From: Comamonadaceae bacterium
Lineage (GTDB): Bacteria > Pseudomonadota > Gammaproteobacteria > Burkholderiales > Burkholderiaceae_C
NCBI GenBank assembly: GCA_947443645.1
Contig: CANEXF010000001.1
Location: 62,001 to 126,000, forward strand
Length of the DNA stretch: 64,000 bases
Reading direction: 5' to 3'
Below are positions 19,447 to 27,273 of the stretch, in pieces; position 1 is the stretch's first letter, and every line of letters starts with the position of its first letter. The position numbers and the translations under genes are program-made. The notes beneath the pieces are model-generated. The model searched no databases. It was not told where the DNA came from and saw only the letters and a list, made by a program, of their open reading frames with translations.

Positions 19447-20421
19447 ATGCGTTCAAACCAGGGATTTCGATTGTTGCTTGCCGCACTGGCCTGCACCGCT
19501 GCCGCCGCGCAGCCGCTGGCTGCTGCAGCCGCTGACTACCCCGTCAAACCCATCACCATCGTCGTGGGCTACTCTGCCGGCGGCGGCGTTGATGCGATGG
19601 CCCGCATCGTGGCTGAAAAACTGCCTGCGCTGCTGGGGCAGCCGGTGGTCGTGGAGAACCGGCCCAGCGTTGGCGCCATTGTTGGCAGCAACTTTGTTGC
19701 CAAGGCCAAGCCAGATGGCTACACGCTGCTGATGGGTGCGCCCGGGCCCATCATTTTCAACCACGCGATCTACAGCAAGCTACCCTACGGCCCGCAGGAT
19801 CTGACGCCGATCTCGTTTGTCAGCGACTCGCCGCTGGTCCTGCTGGTCAATGTCAACAACCCGGCAAAAAACGTGCAGGAGCTGGTCAACCAGTCGAAAC
19901 AAAATCCTGACAAGTCCAATTACGGCGCGAGCTCGGCGTCGTTTCAGCTGATCACCGAGCTGTTCAACCGCAAGACCGGCGCGAAGTTCACGCACATTCC
20001 CTACAAGGGCGCCAACGATGCCGTGATGGCGGTGATGTCTGGCGACGTGACCATGACGCTGGCAGATGCCGGCCCGGCTTTCACCGGCATGCAAAGCGGC
20101 CGTGTCAAGGCGCTGGCCGTGACCTCTGCTGTGCGCATGAAGGACTACCCCAACGTTCCGACACTCGGTGAGCTCGGCATAGACCTCAAGGCGTCGCTCT
20201 GGATTGGCCTGTTGGCGCCCAGCGGCACACCGCCGGAAATCATCAAGCGTCTGCAGGAAGAAGTCGCCAAAGTGGTGGATATGCCCGATGTGCAGAAAAA
20301 AATCAGTGGCATGTCCGTGACCCCCATGAGCAACACCTCCGAAGAGTTCGCAAAAATAATTGCCACAGAAATTCCGCTGTGGCGGCAGCTGGCGCAGGAC
20401 AACAACATCAAGGCCAACTAA
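19447..20421 (+). CDS. Bug-family (TctC-type) periplasmic solute-binding protein, copy 1
   Basis: The 324-residue protein has a signal peptide (about 1-30, ending AAAA before DYPVKP) and the Bug fold: PITIVVGYSAGGGVDAMAR, QPVVVENRPS, AKAKPDGYTLLMG, and late GTPPEIIKRLQEE. Bug proteins bind carboxylates or amides for tripartite tricarboxylate transporters. CAGGAG precedes ATG 19447. No TctA or TctB membrane genes are nearby, so it would have to use a distant transporter or act as a sensor. It probably captures the substrate of the two enzymes upstream. Confidence 0.92.
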   Translation: MRSNQGFRLLLAALACTAAAAQPLAAAAADYPVKPITIVVGYSAGGGVDAMARIVAEKLPALLGQPVVVENRPSVGAIVGSNFVAKAKPDGYTLLMGAPGPIIFNHAIYSKLPYGPQDLTPISFVSDSPLVLLVNVNNPAKNVQELVNQSKQNPDKSNYGASSASFQLITELFNRKTGAKFTHIPYKGANDAVMAVMSGDVTMTLADAGPAFTGMQSGRVKALAVTSAVRMKDYPNVPTLGELGIDLKASLWIGLLAPSGTPPEIIKRLQEEVAKVVDMPDVQKKISGMSVTPMSNTSEEFAKIIATEIPLWRQLAQDNNIKAN

Positions 20422-20485
20422 CAGGTCTGTCCCTCAAGCCGCGCGTGCTTCAGCCGGTTAAACCAGTCTAGCCAAGGAACGCTCC

Positions 20486-21454
20486 ATGCTTTTGAATCCA
20501 GGCTTTCGCCTTCTTGCCGCGACGCTGGCGTGCGCAACCTATTTTCCGTGGGGTGCCGTTGCGGCCGACTATCCGACGCGTCCGGTCACTATCGTGGTCG
20601 GCTTTTCAGCGGGCGGCAGCAGCGATGCGCTGGCCCGCATCGTGGCGGAAAAGCTGGGCGCGGCACTTGGTCAGCCGGTGGTGGTTGAAAACCGTGCCGG
20701 CGTGGCCTCCATCGTGGGCGCCAATTTCGTCGCCAAGGCCAAGCCCGACGGCTACACCCTGCTGATGGGCGCGAGCGGCCCCAACGTCTTCAACTACGCG
20801 CTGTATGCCAAGCTGCCTTATGCGCCGCAAGACTTTGCTCCGATCTCGCTGATAGGCACGTTTCCGCTGGTGTTGCTGGTGAATTCAGCCAACCCCGCGA
20901 AGTCCATGCAGGAACTGGTCAGCTTCTCGCGGCAAAATCCCGACAAGTCCAACTACGGCGCAAGTTCGGCGTCGTTTCAGCTGATCACCGAGCTGTTCAA
21001 CAGCAAGACCGGCGCGCGCTTTTCGCACATTCCCTACAAGGGCAGCAACGACGCGATCACGGCAGTCATCACCAACGATGTCAGCATGACGCTGGTCGAT
21101 GCCGGCGCGGCTTCGGCCGTGCTGCAGGGCGGCCGTGTCAGGGCGCTGGCCGTGACCTCGGGCGAGCGCCTCAAGGAACTCGCTGGCGTGCCCACCATGG
21201 GCGAGCTTGGCGTTGACCTCAAGGTGTCGTTCTGGAGCGGCCTGCTGGCCCCCAGCGGCACGCCACCCGCAGTGCTCAAGCGCCTGCAGGAAGAGCTTGC
21301 CAGGGTGCTGGAGATGCCGGATGTCAGAAAACGCATCAGCGCCATGTCGGTGGTTCCTGGCAGCAGCAGTTCGGAAGAGTTTTCGAAACTGATCGCCTCG
21401 GAAATTGCCATATGGCGACAAGTCGCACAAGACAACAACATCAAGCCTAACTGA
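20486..21454 (+). CDS. Bug-family (TctC-type) periplasmic solute-binding protein, copy 2
   Basis: The 322-residue paralogue of the preceding gene has a signal peptide ending GAVA before ADYPTRP. The two share long nearly identical stretches such as NPDKSNYGASSASFQLITEL and LAPSGTPP, and both end QDNNIK plus two residues, indicating tandem duplication. The N-terminal third and the ligand-loop region around FVSDSPLV versus LIGTFPLV differ, so ligand preference may have split. It lies 64 bases after copy 1, with AAGGAACG before its ATG. Confidence 0.92.
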   Translation: MLLNPGFRLLAATLACATYFPWGAVAADYPTRPVTIVVGFSAGGSSDALARIVAEKLGAALGQPVVVENRAGVASIVGANFVAKAKPDGYTLLMGASGPNVFNYALYAKLPYAPQDFAPISLIGTFPLVLLVNSANPAKSMQELVSFSRQNPDKSNYGASSASFQLITELFNSKTGARFSHIPYKGSNDAITAVITNDVSMTLVDAGAASAVLQGGRVRALAVTSGERLKELAGVPTMGELGVDLKVSFWSGLLAPSGTPPAVLKRLQEELARVLEMPDVRKRISAMSVVPGSSSSEEFSKLIASEIAIWRQVAQDNNIKPN

Positions 21455-21465
21455 GCGCCGTCGCC

Positions 21466-22083
21466 CTATTTTTCGGGCGGCTCGTCTTCAAGCGGCGCAA
21501 GGTCGGACGAGTAACTGCGGCCGCCTATGTTGATGGCGCTGTTTTTTTGCCAGGTCGCTTCAAAAGTCGCGAGGTCTGCAGCGCTTGCGTGCTCGTATTT
21601 TTGGACATTGCTCAGAGGCTGGCCTGTTCGCGCGGCCTGGCTTGCGTCCGGGTTAGCTGCGCGCGTCGCGCCTGGGGCTGTTTCGTCCAGTGTGTCATCG
21701 CTGCGCCAGTACACGCCCATCACGATCAGGCCGTATTGCTGCTGCGCATTGTGGGTCAGCGCCGCCGCAGTTTCCACGCGCTGCCTGTGCTGGCCCTGCG
21801 CGCTTTCCATGAAGGCGGGTGACATGTCCAGCATCACCACATAGCGGTGTCCGCGCTTGTCGGTGCGCATCACCTTGAAGCGGTAGCTGCCCGGTGCGAT
21901 GGCGCGGGCGGCGAGGCTGGCGCGTATGGTCTCAAACAGCAGTTCCCGGCGAAAGCTCATGCGCTCTTCGAGGTTCATCGCAATCGGCGCCGTCTCCGGC
22001 CCGCGCGTCTGTCCAGAGTCCCGGCTCAGGGATTCGCCGCTGGGGTCGGGCTTCGATGAAAACAGGGATTTGAAAAATGCCAT
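21466..22083 (-). CDS. Conserved hypothetical protein
   Basis: I do not recognise a named family. Starting at the ATG complement at 22083-22081 gives 205 residues beginning MAFFKSLFSSKPD. The frame is open for 26 more codons but that part looks non-coding. No signal peptide or membrane span is visible. A central block (about 45-135) with RRELLFETIRASLAA, GSYRFKVMRTDKRGHRYVVMLD and AQQQYGLIVMGVYWR looks like a folded alpha/beta domain. It is followed by a linker rich in Ala, Thr and Asp and a short acidic tail. It is convergent with the Bug genes. Confidence 0.7.
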   Translation of the reverse strand: MAFFKSLFSSKPDPSGESLSRDSGQTRGPETAPIAMNLEERMSFRRELLFETIRASLAARAIAPGSYRFKVMRTDKRGHRYVVMLDMSPAFMESAQGQHRQRVETAAALTHNAQQQYGLIVMGVYWRSDDTLDETAPGATRAANPDASQAARTGQPLSNVQKYEHASAADLATFEATWQKNSAINIGGRSYSSDLAPLEDEPPEK

Positions 22084-22242
22084 ATTGAATCGGTCGACGA
22101 ATCGGTCAGATTGCAATGCGGGGTCTGCGCTCAGGCCTTGCGCTGAGCGCGCTTGAAGCATCCAGGCCGGACCGAGGCGGTTTGAAAACTTCAGCGCGAT
22201 GATAGTCTGGCCTTACGCGCCTGTCATGGCTTGACCAGACTT

Positions 22243-22536
22243 TTACATTTGTGCCTTGCGGCCATAGCGCAACTTCATCAGCAAAATGGCCAGCGCCAGG
22301 GCCAGTGTGACGGCATTGGCGATCACCACCGGCCAGGCCTGTAGCAGCCAACCATAAGCCAGCCAACATGCCACACCAGTCGTGAACACGCTGTACATGC
22401 CCAGCGACACGCCGCTGACATCGCGGGTCCGAAAGCTCAACCAGGCCTGAGGCAAAAAGGCGGAGGTGGTCAGACAGGCCGCCAGCGTGCCGACCACATC
22501 AGTGGGCGTCCAGCCCCATTGGCTTAACCAGTTCAT
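22243..22536 (-). CDS. SemiSWEET/PQ-loop small sugar transporter
   Basis: The 97-residue membrane protein has three predicted helices and the PQ-loop signature TSAFLPQAWLSFRTRDVSGVS. This is the SemiSWEET type, which dimerises to move sugars such as glucose or sucrose across the inner membrane. Its ATG overlaps the dacB stop by 4 bases (ATGA), so it is translated with that gene. The pairing with a peptidoglycan enzyme is unexplained. Confidence 0.85.
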   Translation of the reverse strand: MNWLSQWGWTPTDVVGTLAACLTTSAFLPQAWLSFRTRDVSGVSLGMYSVFTTGVACWLAYGWLLQAWPVVIANAVTLALALAILLMKLRYGRKAQM

Positions 22537-24074
22537 CGCCGACCTTCCTTGACCGCCCAGTCCACCAGCGCATCCAGGGCGGGCCTGGCGGCTGCGGCAT
22601 TCGGATGGTTGACGATGGCCACCACGACCAGGCGCCGGCCGCTGGGCGTGTGCACATAGCCGGCCAGCGCGCTGGCGTCGCGCAGGCTGCCGGTTTTCAA
22701 ATGTGCCCAGCCTTGCGACAGCTTTGACTTGCTGCGCTTGAGCGTGCCATCAATGCCCGCCATCGGCAGCGAGGCCATCAGCTCAGGCATGACGCCCGAG
22801 ACATAGGCTGTTTGCAGCAGACGCGCCAGCGCTTGCGGCGTGATGCGTTCGAAGCGCGACAGGCCTGAGCCCTTGTCGATCACCGGCATGTAGGTCTCGC
22901 CAAAGCGGTCCCGCCACCACTGGCGCAGCAGCTCGCGTGAGGCGTCCTGGCTGGCGGGCAGCTCGACCTGACTGGCTTGTGCCGCCGGGTCCTGGCTAAG
23001 GCTCAGTGTCAGGAACAGCTGCTGCGCCATCACGTTGTTGCTGTATTTATTGATGTCGCGAATCACCTCGGCCAGCGTGGGCGAGTTGAGTTCAAACGCG
23101 GGCTTGAGGCCATAAGGCGCGCGGCCTTCGCGCACGCGCCCGAGCAGCTTGCCGCCCATTTCCTGCCATAGGCCCAGGACGGCGCGTTCGGCATAGCTGG
23201 CCGGATCAGCATAGGCGACAGGCCAGGTTTTTTCGCCGCAAGCCATCGGGTAACTGCCCTTGAAGCTGATGCGCGCCGGATCGCTGAAGTCGGCCTGCAG
23301 TGCGGCCCGGTAATCGCCGCATTCGGCCAGCGCGGCGCCGGCCTTGTCGCCCCCGGCGCTGGTGCTGAGCGGCACGCTGGACTGCATTTGTACCTGGGCC
23401 AGTTGCGGCTCAAAGCTCACGCTGGCCCGGCCACTGGCGTAGTTGGGCACAAACGTCATCACCACCGACTTGTAGTTGATCAGCAGCGCATCCGGCGCGG
23501 CGTTGTAGGGCCGCAAAGGCTCGCCGTCAAAGTCGGCCGCGTTTTGCGGCGCCAGCGCAAAGGCGCTGCGGTCCAGCACGATGTCGCCGGCAATTGTTTT
23601 GATACCCAGGACTTGTACCCGGCGCAGCAGCAACCACAGCCGCTCCAGCACCAGCTTGGGGTCGCCCCGGCCCTGGATGATGAGGTTGCCCTTGAGCGTG
23701 TCGTTGACGATGGCGCCCTCGATATAGACCGGCGTGCGCCAGGTGTAGGACGGCCCCAGCAGCTCCAGCCCCGCATAAGTCGTCACCAGCTTCATGACCG
23801 AGGCCGGGTTCATGGCCTGATGGGCCTGCCAGCTGAGCAGCGGCAGGGACTGTGCCTTGCCAGCGGCTGCCGACAAGGCCGGGGCCGCGTCCAGCACCAG
23901 TGCGGCCATGGCGCCAGGCGGTACTTTGGCACGCGCCAGCAAGGCCTCGACTTCAGCCGGCAAGCTGGTGTTTTGCGCCTGTACCTGCGCGGCCAGGCCG
24001 GCCAGACTGAGGGCTATAAAAACACGCGCCGCCAGGCGCATTTTGACAAGGGCGCGGGCGGGGTTCAGAGGCAT
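22533..24074 (-). CDS. dacB: D-alanyl-D-alanine carboxypeptidase/endopeptidase (PBP4 type)
   Basis: This periplasmic serine peptidase trims or cleaves peptidoglycan cross-links. The 513-residue protein has a signal peptide (cut near AQVQA before QNTS). Its catalytic SxxK is Ser92-Val-Met-Lys95 (NPASVMKL), the SxN is in YSNNVMAQQ, and the KTG triad is in HLKTGSLRDASALAGYV. The large insert typical of class C penicillin-binding proteins is present between these. I take ATG at 24074-24072; ten more codons upstream are open but would spoil the signal peptide. Confidence 0.95.
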   Translation of the reverse strand: MPLNPARALVKMRLAARVFIALSLAGLAAQVQAQNTSLPAEVEALLARAKVPPGAMAALVLDAAPALSAAAGKAQSLPLLSWQAHQAMNPASVMKLVTTYAGLELLGPSYTWRTPVYIEGAIVNDTLKGNLIIQGRGDPKLVLERLWLLLRRVQVLGIKTIAGDIVLDRSAFALAPQNAADFDGEPLRPYNAAPDALLINYKSVVMTFVPNYASGRASVSFEPQLAQVQMQSSVPLSTSAGGDKAGAALAECGDYRAALQADFSDPARISFKGSYPMACGEKTWPVAYADPASYAERAVLGLWQEMGGKLLGRVREGRAPYGLKPAFELNSPTLAEVIRDINKYSNNVMAQQLFLTLSLSQDPAAQASQVELPASQDASRELLRQWWRDRFGETYMPVIDKGSGLSRFERITPQALARLLQTAYVSGVMPELMASLPMAGIDGTLKRSKSKLSQGWAHLKTGSLRDASALAGYVHTPSGRRLVVVAIVNHPNAAAARPALDALVDWAVKEGRR

Positions 24075-24161
24075 GGCCTGATTATCGGTGCAGCCCGGCG
24101 CCACTGGCTGGATAATCGGGCTCTCAGGCCGGTCTGCGCGGCGGCTCGCCCGGGCATACGC

Positions 24162-24216
24162 GCTATTTATTTAATAGCTACTTGCGCCCGTATCCATTGA
24201 CTTTTGGCCTTATTTG
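24162..24216 (+). repeat. R1 mini-repeat upstream of tsaB
   Basis: GCTATTTATTTAATAGC is followed by TACTTGCGCCCGT and a T-rich right arm. It fills most of the space between the divergent dacB and tsaB starts and therefore overlaps any promoter of either gene. Confidence 0.75.
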
Positions 24217-24227
24217 TACTTAAAAAA

Positions 24228-25019
24228 ATGAAATTTCTGGCGTTTGACACCAGCACCGATGTGATGTCGATTGCCCTGACCGACGGCGCCAGCGTGTGGC
24301 AGCACAGCGGGCCAGGCGGCGCCAAGTCGTCAGCGACCTTGATCCCGGCGATCCTGGACTTGCTGGCCCAGGCACAGCTGACGCTGGGCGCGCTCGACGC
24401 GATTGTCTTTGGTCGCGGGCCGGGCTCTTTCACGGGCCTGCGCACCGCTTGCGCCGTGGCCCAGGGTCTGGCGCTGGGCGCCAATCATGGCGCGGGCGTG
24501 GCGGTGCTGCCGCTGGACACCCTGATGGCCGTGGCTGAAGAGGCGCGCTATCAGCGTGCCCAGGCCGGCGGCGCGCCTGTGCTTGAAGTCACGGCGCTGC
24601 TCGATGCGCGCATGGACGAGATGTATGTGCAGCGCTTTCAATTCAGCGACGGCCCTGATGGGTCGGTCTGCACTGCGCAGGGCGAGTGCACGCTGATCCG
24701 GCCCGAAAACCTGCGGCCCGAGCAGGCCAGCGGTTTGCTGGCCGGCAATGTCTTTGGCGTTTATGCCGACCGGCTGCGGCCCGAGCTGTTGAGCGCTGGC
24801 CGTATTGCGCTGGCGCTGCCCACGGCGACGGCCATGCTGCGTCTGGCGCCGCAGCTGGCGGCCAGCGGGCATTGTGTGGACGCAGGACAGGCGCTGCCGC
24901 TCTATGTCAGGGACAAGGTCGCCTTCACGACCGAAGAGCGGGCGCTGGCCAAGGCGCAAAATATCAAAGATGCCGAAGACGCCATCCGGGCGCAAGCTCT
25001 GCTCGCCGGCCCGAATTGA
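24228..25019 (+). CDS. tsaB: tRNA threonylcarbamoyladenosine biosynthesis protein TsaB
   Basis: TsaB is the TsaD partner that scaffolds transfer of threonylcarbamoyl to A37 of tRNAs. The 263-residue protein begins MKFLAFDTSTDVMSIAL (ASKHA fold) and has GRGPGSFTGLR (62-72), the strongest family signature. ATG 24228 is preferred over upstream codons because the family begins exactly here. It is followed 13 bases later by rimI, the usual proteobacterial pair. Confidence 0.94.
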   Translation: MKFLAFDTSTDVMSIALTDGASVWQHSGPGGAKSSATLIPAILDLLAQAQLTLGALDAIVFGRGPGSFTGLRTACAVAQGLALGANHGAGVAVLPLDTLMAVAEEARYQRAQAGGAPVLEVTALLDARMDEMYVQRFQFSDGPDGSVCTAQGECTLIRPENLRPEQASGLLAGNVFGVYADRLRPELLSAGRIALALPTATAMLRLAPQLAASGHCVDAGQALPLYVRDKVAFTTEERALAKAQNIKDAEDAIRAQALLAGPN

Positions 25020-25032
25020 ACTTTTTTCTTTC

Positions 25033-25542
25033 ATGAACGCCGTCCTCAAAACCACCCAGACACTGGAAGCCCAGTTTGAAGCCATGACGCCAGCCTGGCT
25101 GGACGCGGTGGTGCAAGTTGAGCTGGGCGCGTATGACCATCCATGGACACGCGGCAACTTTAGCGACTCGCTCAACGCCGGCTACCAGGCCCAGCTGCTG
25201 ACCGCCGGCACGGCGCCGCAGTCCGAGCTGCTCGGCTACTTTGTGGCCATGAAAGGTGTGGACGAAGTGCATTTGCTGAACATCACTGTCGCCAGCAAGC
25301 ACCAGCGCCAGGGCTGGGCCAGGGTCATGCTGGACGGGCTGGCGATCTGGGCGCGTGGCCAGGGTGCGCAATGGCTGTGGCTGGAAGTGCGGCTGAGCAA
25401 TACCCGCGCCAAGCTGGTGTATGAACACTACGGTTTTCGGCAGGTTGGCCTGCGCCGCAACTACTACCCGGCCGGCGGCCAAGGCCCGTCCGGGCGCGAA
25501 GACGCCGTCGTGATGAGCTTGGCCTTGACGGACGCCGCATGA
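25033..25542 (+). CDS. rimI: Ribosomal protein bS18 alanine N-acetyltransferase
   Basis: The 169-residue GNAT acetyltransferase shows acceptor-loop residues AYDHPWTRGNF, the CoA-binding stretch VASKHQRQGWARVML (a QxxGxA-type loop) and C-terminal YEHYGFRQVGLRRNYYP with REDAVVM, the RimI landmarks. RimI acetylates the N-terminus of S18 and possibly other proteins. It starts at ATG 25033, just behind tsaB. Its TGA overlaps the next ATG by 4 bases. Confidence 0.92.
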   Translation: MNAVLKTTQTLEAQFEAMTPAWLDAVVQVELGAYDHPWTRGNFSDSLNAGYQAQLLTAGTAPQSELLGYFVAMKGVDEVHLLNITVASKHQRQGWARVMLDGLAIWARGQGAQWLWLEVRLSNTRAKLVYEHYGFRQVGLRRNYYPAGGQGPSGREDAVVMSLALTDAA

Positions 25543-26324
25543 GCCTGGACCTCGACAAGCGCCAGCGCGCCATGCTGCGCGAAATGGGTGTGCGGGTCTG
25601 GCAACCGATGGCCGCGCCTGCAAGCGTGGCGACGCCATCAGCTTTGGCCGCCGCACCCTTGCCTGAGCCGGCCGAGCCAGTCGCAAGGCCGCAAGCCGGT
25701 CATACGCTGGTCGCTATTGATTCTGTAGCTGCTGACGCCCGTCAATCAATCGTTGCAAGCACTTTTCAGTCAAGGCCTGCGGTTTTGGCACAGGCCGAGA
25801 GCCAGTCCGAAGGCGCGACTGCAGGCTGGAGCATGGGCCAGGCCCAGGCGCTTTACGGCGATGCACCTGCGGGCGGCGCGCGCTGGCTGGTGCTGGCAGA
25901 AATGCCTGCCGCCGCGTTCAATGGGCAGGACTTCAATCCTTTTGAGGGCGACGCCGGCAAGCTGCTGGACAACATGCTGCGCGCGACGCGTCTGCACCAG
26001 GCCGGCGTGGTGATGCTCGCACCGCTGCTGCGGCGCATCGGCGCGGATGCATCTGCAGCGCCCAGCCTGGCCGCCGAGCTGACGGCGGTGCTGGCCGTGG
26101 CGCGCCCCGACATCGTGCTGATCATGGGCCGCATGGCGGCGCAGGCTTTGTTGCAGTCGAGCGAAGCCTTTGGCAAGCTGCGCGGCCAGGTGCACCAGCT
26201 GCAGGGCATACGCGCGATTGCCACGCACGACGCGGCCTACCTGCTGCGCACGCCGCTGGACAAGGCCAAGGCCTGGGACGATTTGTGCCTGGCCATGAGC
26301 GTGGCTGCAGCGCCCGCCAGCTAA
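25539..26324 (+). CDS. Uracil-DNA-glycosylase-fold protein with degenerate motifs
   Basis: The 261-residue protein follows rimI where Burkholderiales usually carry a uracil-DNA glycosylase-family gene. Residues about 115-255 follow the family layout: [12 protein letters not shown] where GEAPG is normal, [15 protein letters not shown] (133-147) matching the PF-G-AG-LL loop, RPDIVLIMG, and [10 protein letters not shown] where HPSYLLR is normal. Only one Cys is present, near the C-terminus, so the four-Cys iron-sulfur cluster of family 4 is absent. Activity is doubtful. Residues 20-110 are a low-complexity Ala/Pro linker containing an R1 copy. Confidence 0.75.
   Translation: MSLDLDKRQRAMLREMGVRVWQPMAAPASVATPSALAAAPLPEPAEPVARPQAGHTLVAIDSVAADARQSIVASTFQSRPAVLAQAESQSEGATAGWSMGQAQALYGDAPAGGARWLVLAEMPAAAFNGQDFNPFEGDAGKLLDNMLRATRLHQAGVVMLAPLLRRIGADASAAPSLAAELTAVLAVARPDIVLIMGRMAAQALLQSSEAFGKLRGQVHQLQGIRAIATHDAAYLLRTPLDKAKAWDDLCLAMSVAAAPAS
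25713..25770 (+). repeat. R1 mini-repeat inside the UDG-like gene
   Basis: GCTATTGATTCTGTAGC is followed by TGCTGACGCCCGT and a right arm ending in ACTTTT. It is translated in frame as [10 protein letters not shown] (59-68) within the linker of the protein. Confidence 0.8.
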
Positions 26325-26373
26325 AACGCGTCAAACAAAGCACGGCGCGCGTTTTGGCGCATGCCGGGCTTCT

Positions 26374-26379
26374 TACAAT
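26374..26379 (+). promoter_or_regulatory. Candidate -10 box directly before pyrF
   Basis: TACAAT ends 6 bases before the pyrF ATG, with TTTTGG (26352-26357) 16 bases further up as a weak -35. If used, transcription would start at or next to the start codon. Confidence 0.4.
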
Positions 26380-26385
26380 CAAGCC

Positions 26386-27237
26386 ATGAGCAATCCCCTG
26401 ACCTTTCTCGACATGCTGGGCGCCGCCGAGCGCCAGAACCAATCCATGCTGTGTGTCGGCCTGGACCCGGAGCCCAGCAAATTTCCTGGCCGCCTGCTGG
26501 GCAATGCCAACAAGATTTACGATTTTTGCGCCGCCATCGTCGACGCGACCGCCGACCTGGTGGTGGCCTTCAAGCCGCAAATCGCCTACTTTTCGGCGCA
26601 CCGCGCCGAGGGCCAGCTCGAGCGCCTGATGGAGCATATGCGCCGCGCCGCGCCGCAAGTGCCCATCATTCTGGACGCCAAGCGCGGTGACATCGGCTCG
26701 ACCGCCGAGCAATACGCGATAGAAGCTTTTGAGCGCTATGGCGCCGACGCCGTCACGCTGTCGCCCTTCATGGGTTTTGACTCGGTCGCCCCCTACCTCA
26801 AGCACCAGGGCAAAGGCGCGTTTTTGCTCTGCCGCACCTCCAACCCTGGTGGCGACGACCTGCAAAACCAGCGCCTGGCCTCGATTGAGGGCCAGCCGCT
26901 GCTGTATGAGCATGTGGCCCGCCTGGCGCAAGGCCCGTGGAACCTCAATGGCCAGCTTGGGCTGGTGGTGGGCGCCACCTATCCGGCAGAAATCGAACGC
27001 GTGCGTCTTGTTGCGCCGACCTTGCCGCTCTTGATTCCTGGCGTGGGTGCGCAAGGCGGTGACGCGGTGGCCACCGTGCGTGCCGGCTGGCGGCCGGATG
27101 CACCCATTATCGTGAACTCTTCGCGCGCCATTTTGTATGCGTCCTCGGGCGAGGACTTTGCCGAAGCGGCACGCCGCGAGGCGATCCGCACGCGTGACGT
27201 GCTGCAGGCCGCCCGCCCTGATTCTGCTACGCTTTAA
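26386..27237 (+). CDS. pyrF: Orotidine-5'-phosphate decarboxylase (type 2)
   Basis: PyrF makes UMP from OMP, the last step of pyrimidine synthesis. The 283-residue protein is of the longer second type, with [21 protein letters not shown] and the catalytic [11 protein letters not shown] (96-106, Asp97, Lys99, Asp102). Late phosphate-binding residues lie in [11 protein letters not shown]. The last residues and the TAA stop fall inside an R1 copy. No Shine-Dalgarno sequence is obvious, and the -10-like TACAAT lies only 6 bases upstream. Confidence 0.96.
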   Translation: MSNPLTFLDMLGAAERQNQSMLCVGLDPEPSKFPGRLLGNANKIYDFCAAIVDATADLVVAFKPQIAYFSAHRAEGQLERLMEHMRRAAPQVPIILDAKRGDIGSTAEQYAIEAFERYGADAVTLSPFMGFDSVAPYLKHQGKGAFLLCRTSNPGGDDLQNQRLASIEGQPLLYEHVARLAQGPWNLNGQLGLVVGATYPAEIERVRLVAPTLPLLIPGVGAQGGDAVATVRAGWRPDAPIIVNSSRAILYASSGEDFAEAARREAIRTRDVLQAARPDSATL

Positions 27238-27273
27238 ATAGCGTGTTGCGGCCGTTTGACGTGCGTTAAAAGG
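27226..27273 (+). repeat. R1 mini-repeat overlapping the pyrF stop
   Basis: GCTACGCTTTAAATAGC is followed by GTGTTGCGGCCGT and a right arm ending GTGCGTTAAAAGG. The TAA of pyrF (27235-27237) lies in the left arm, and the end of the convergent EamA gene (27266) lies in the right. Confidence 0.65.
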
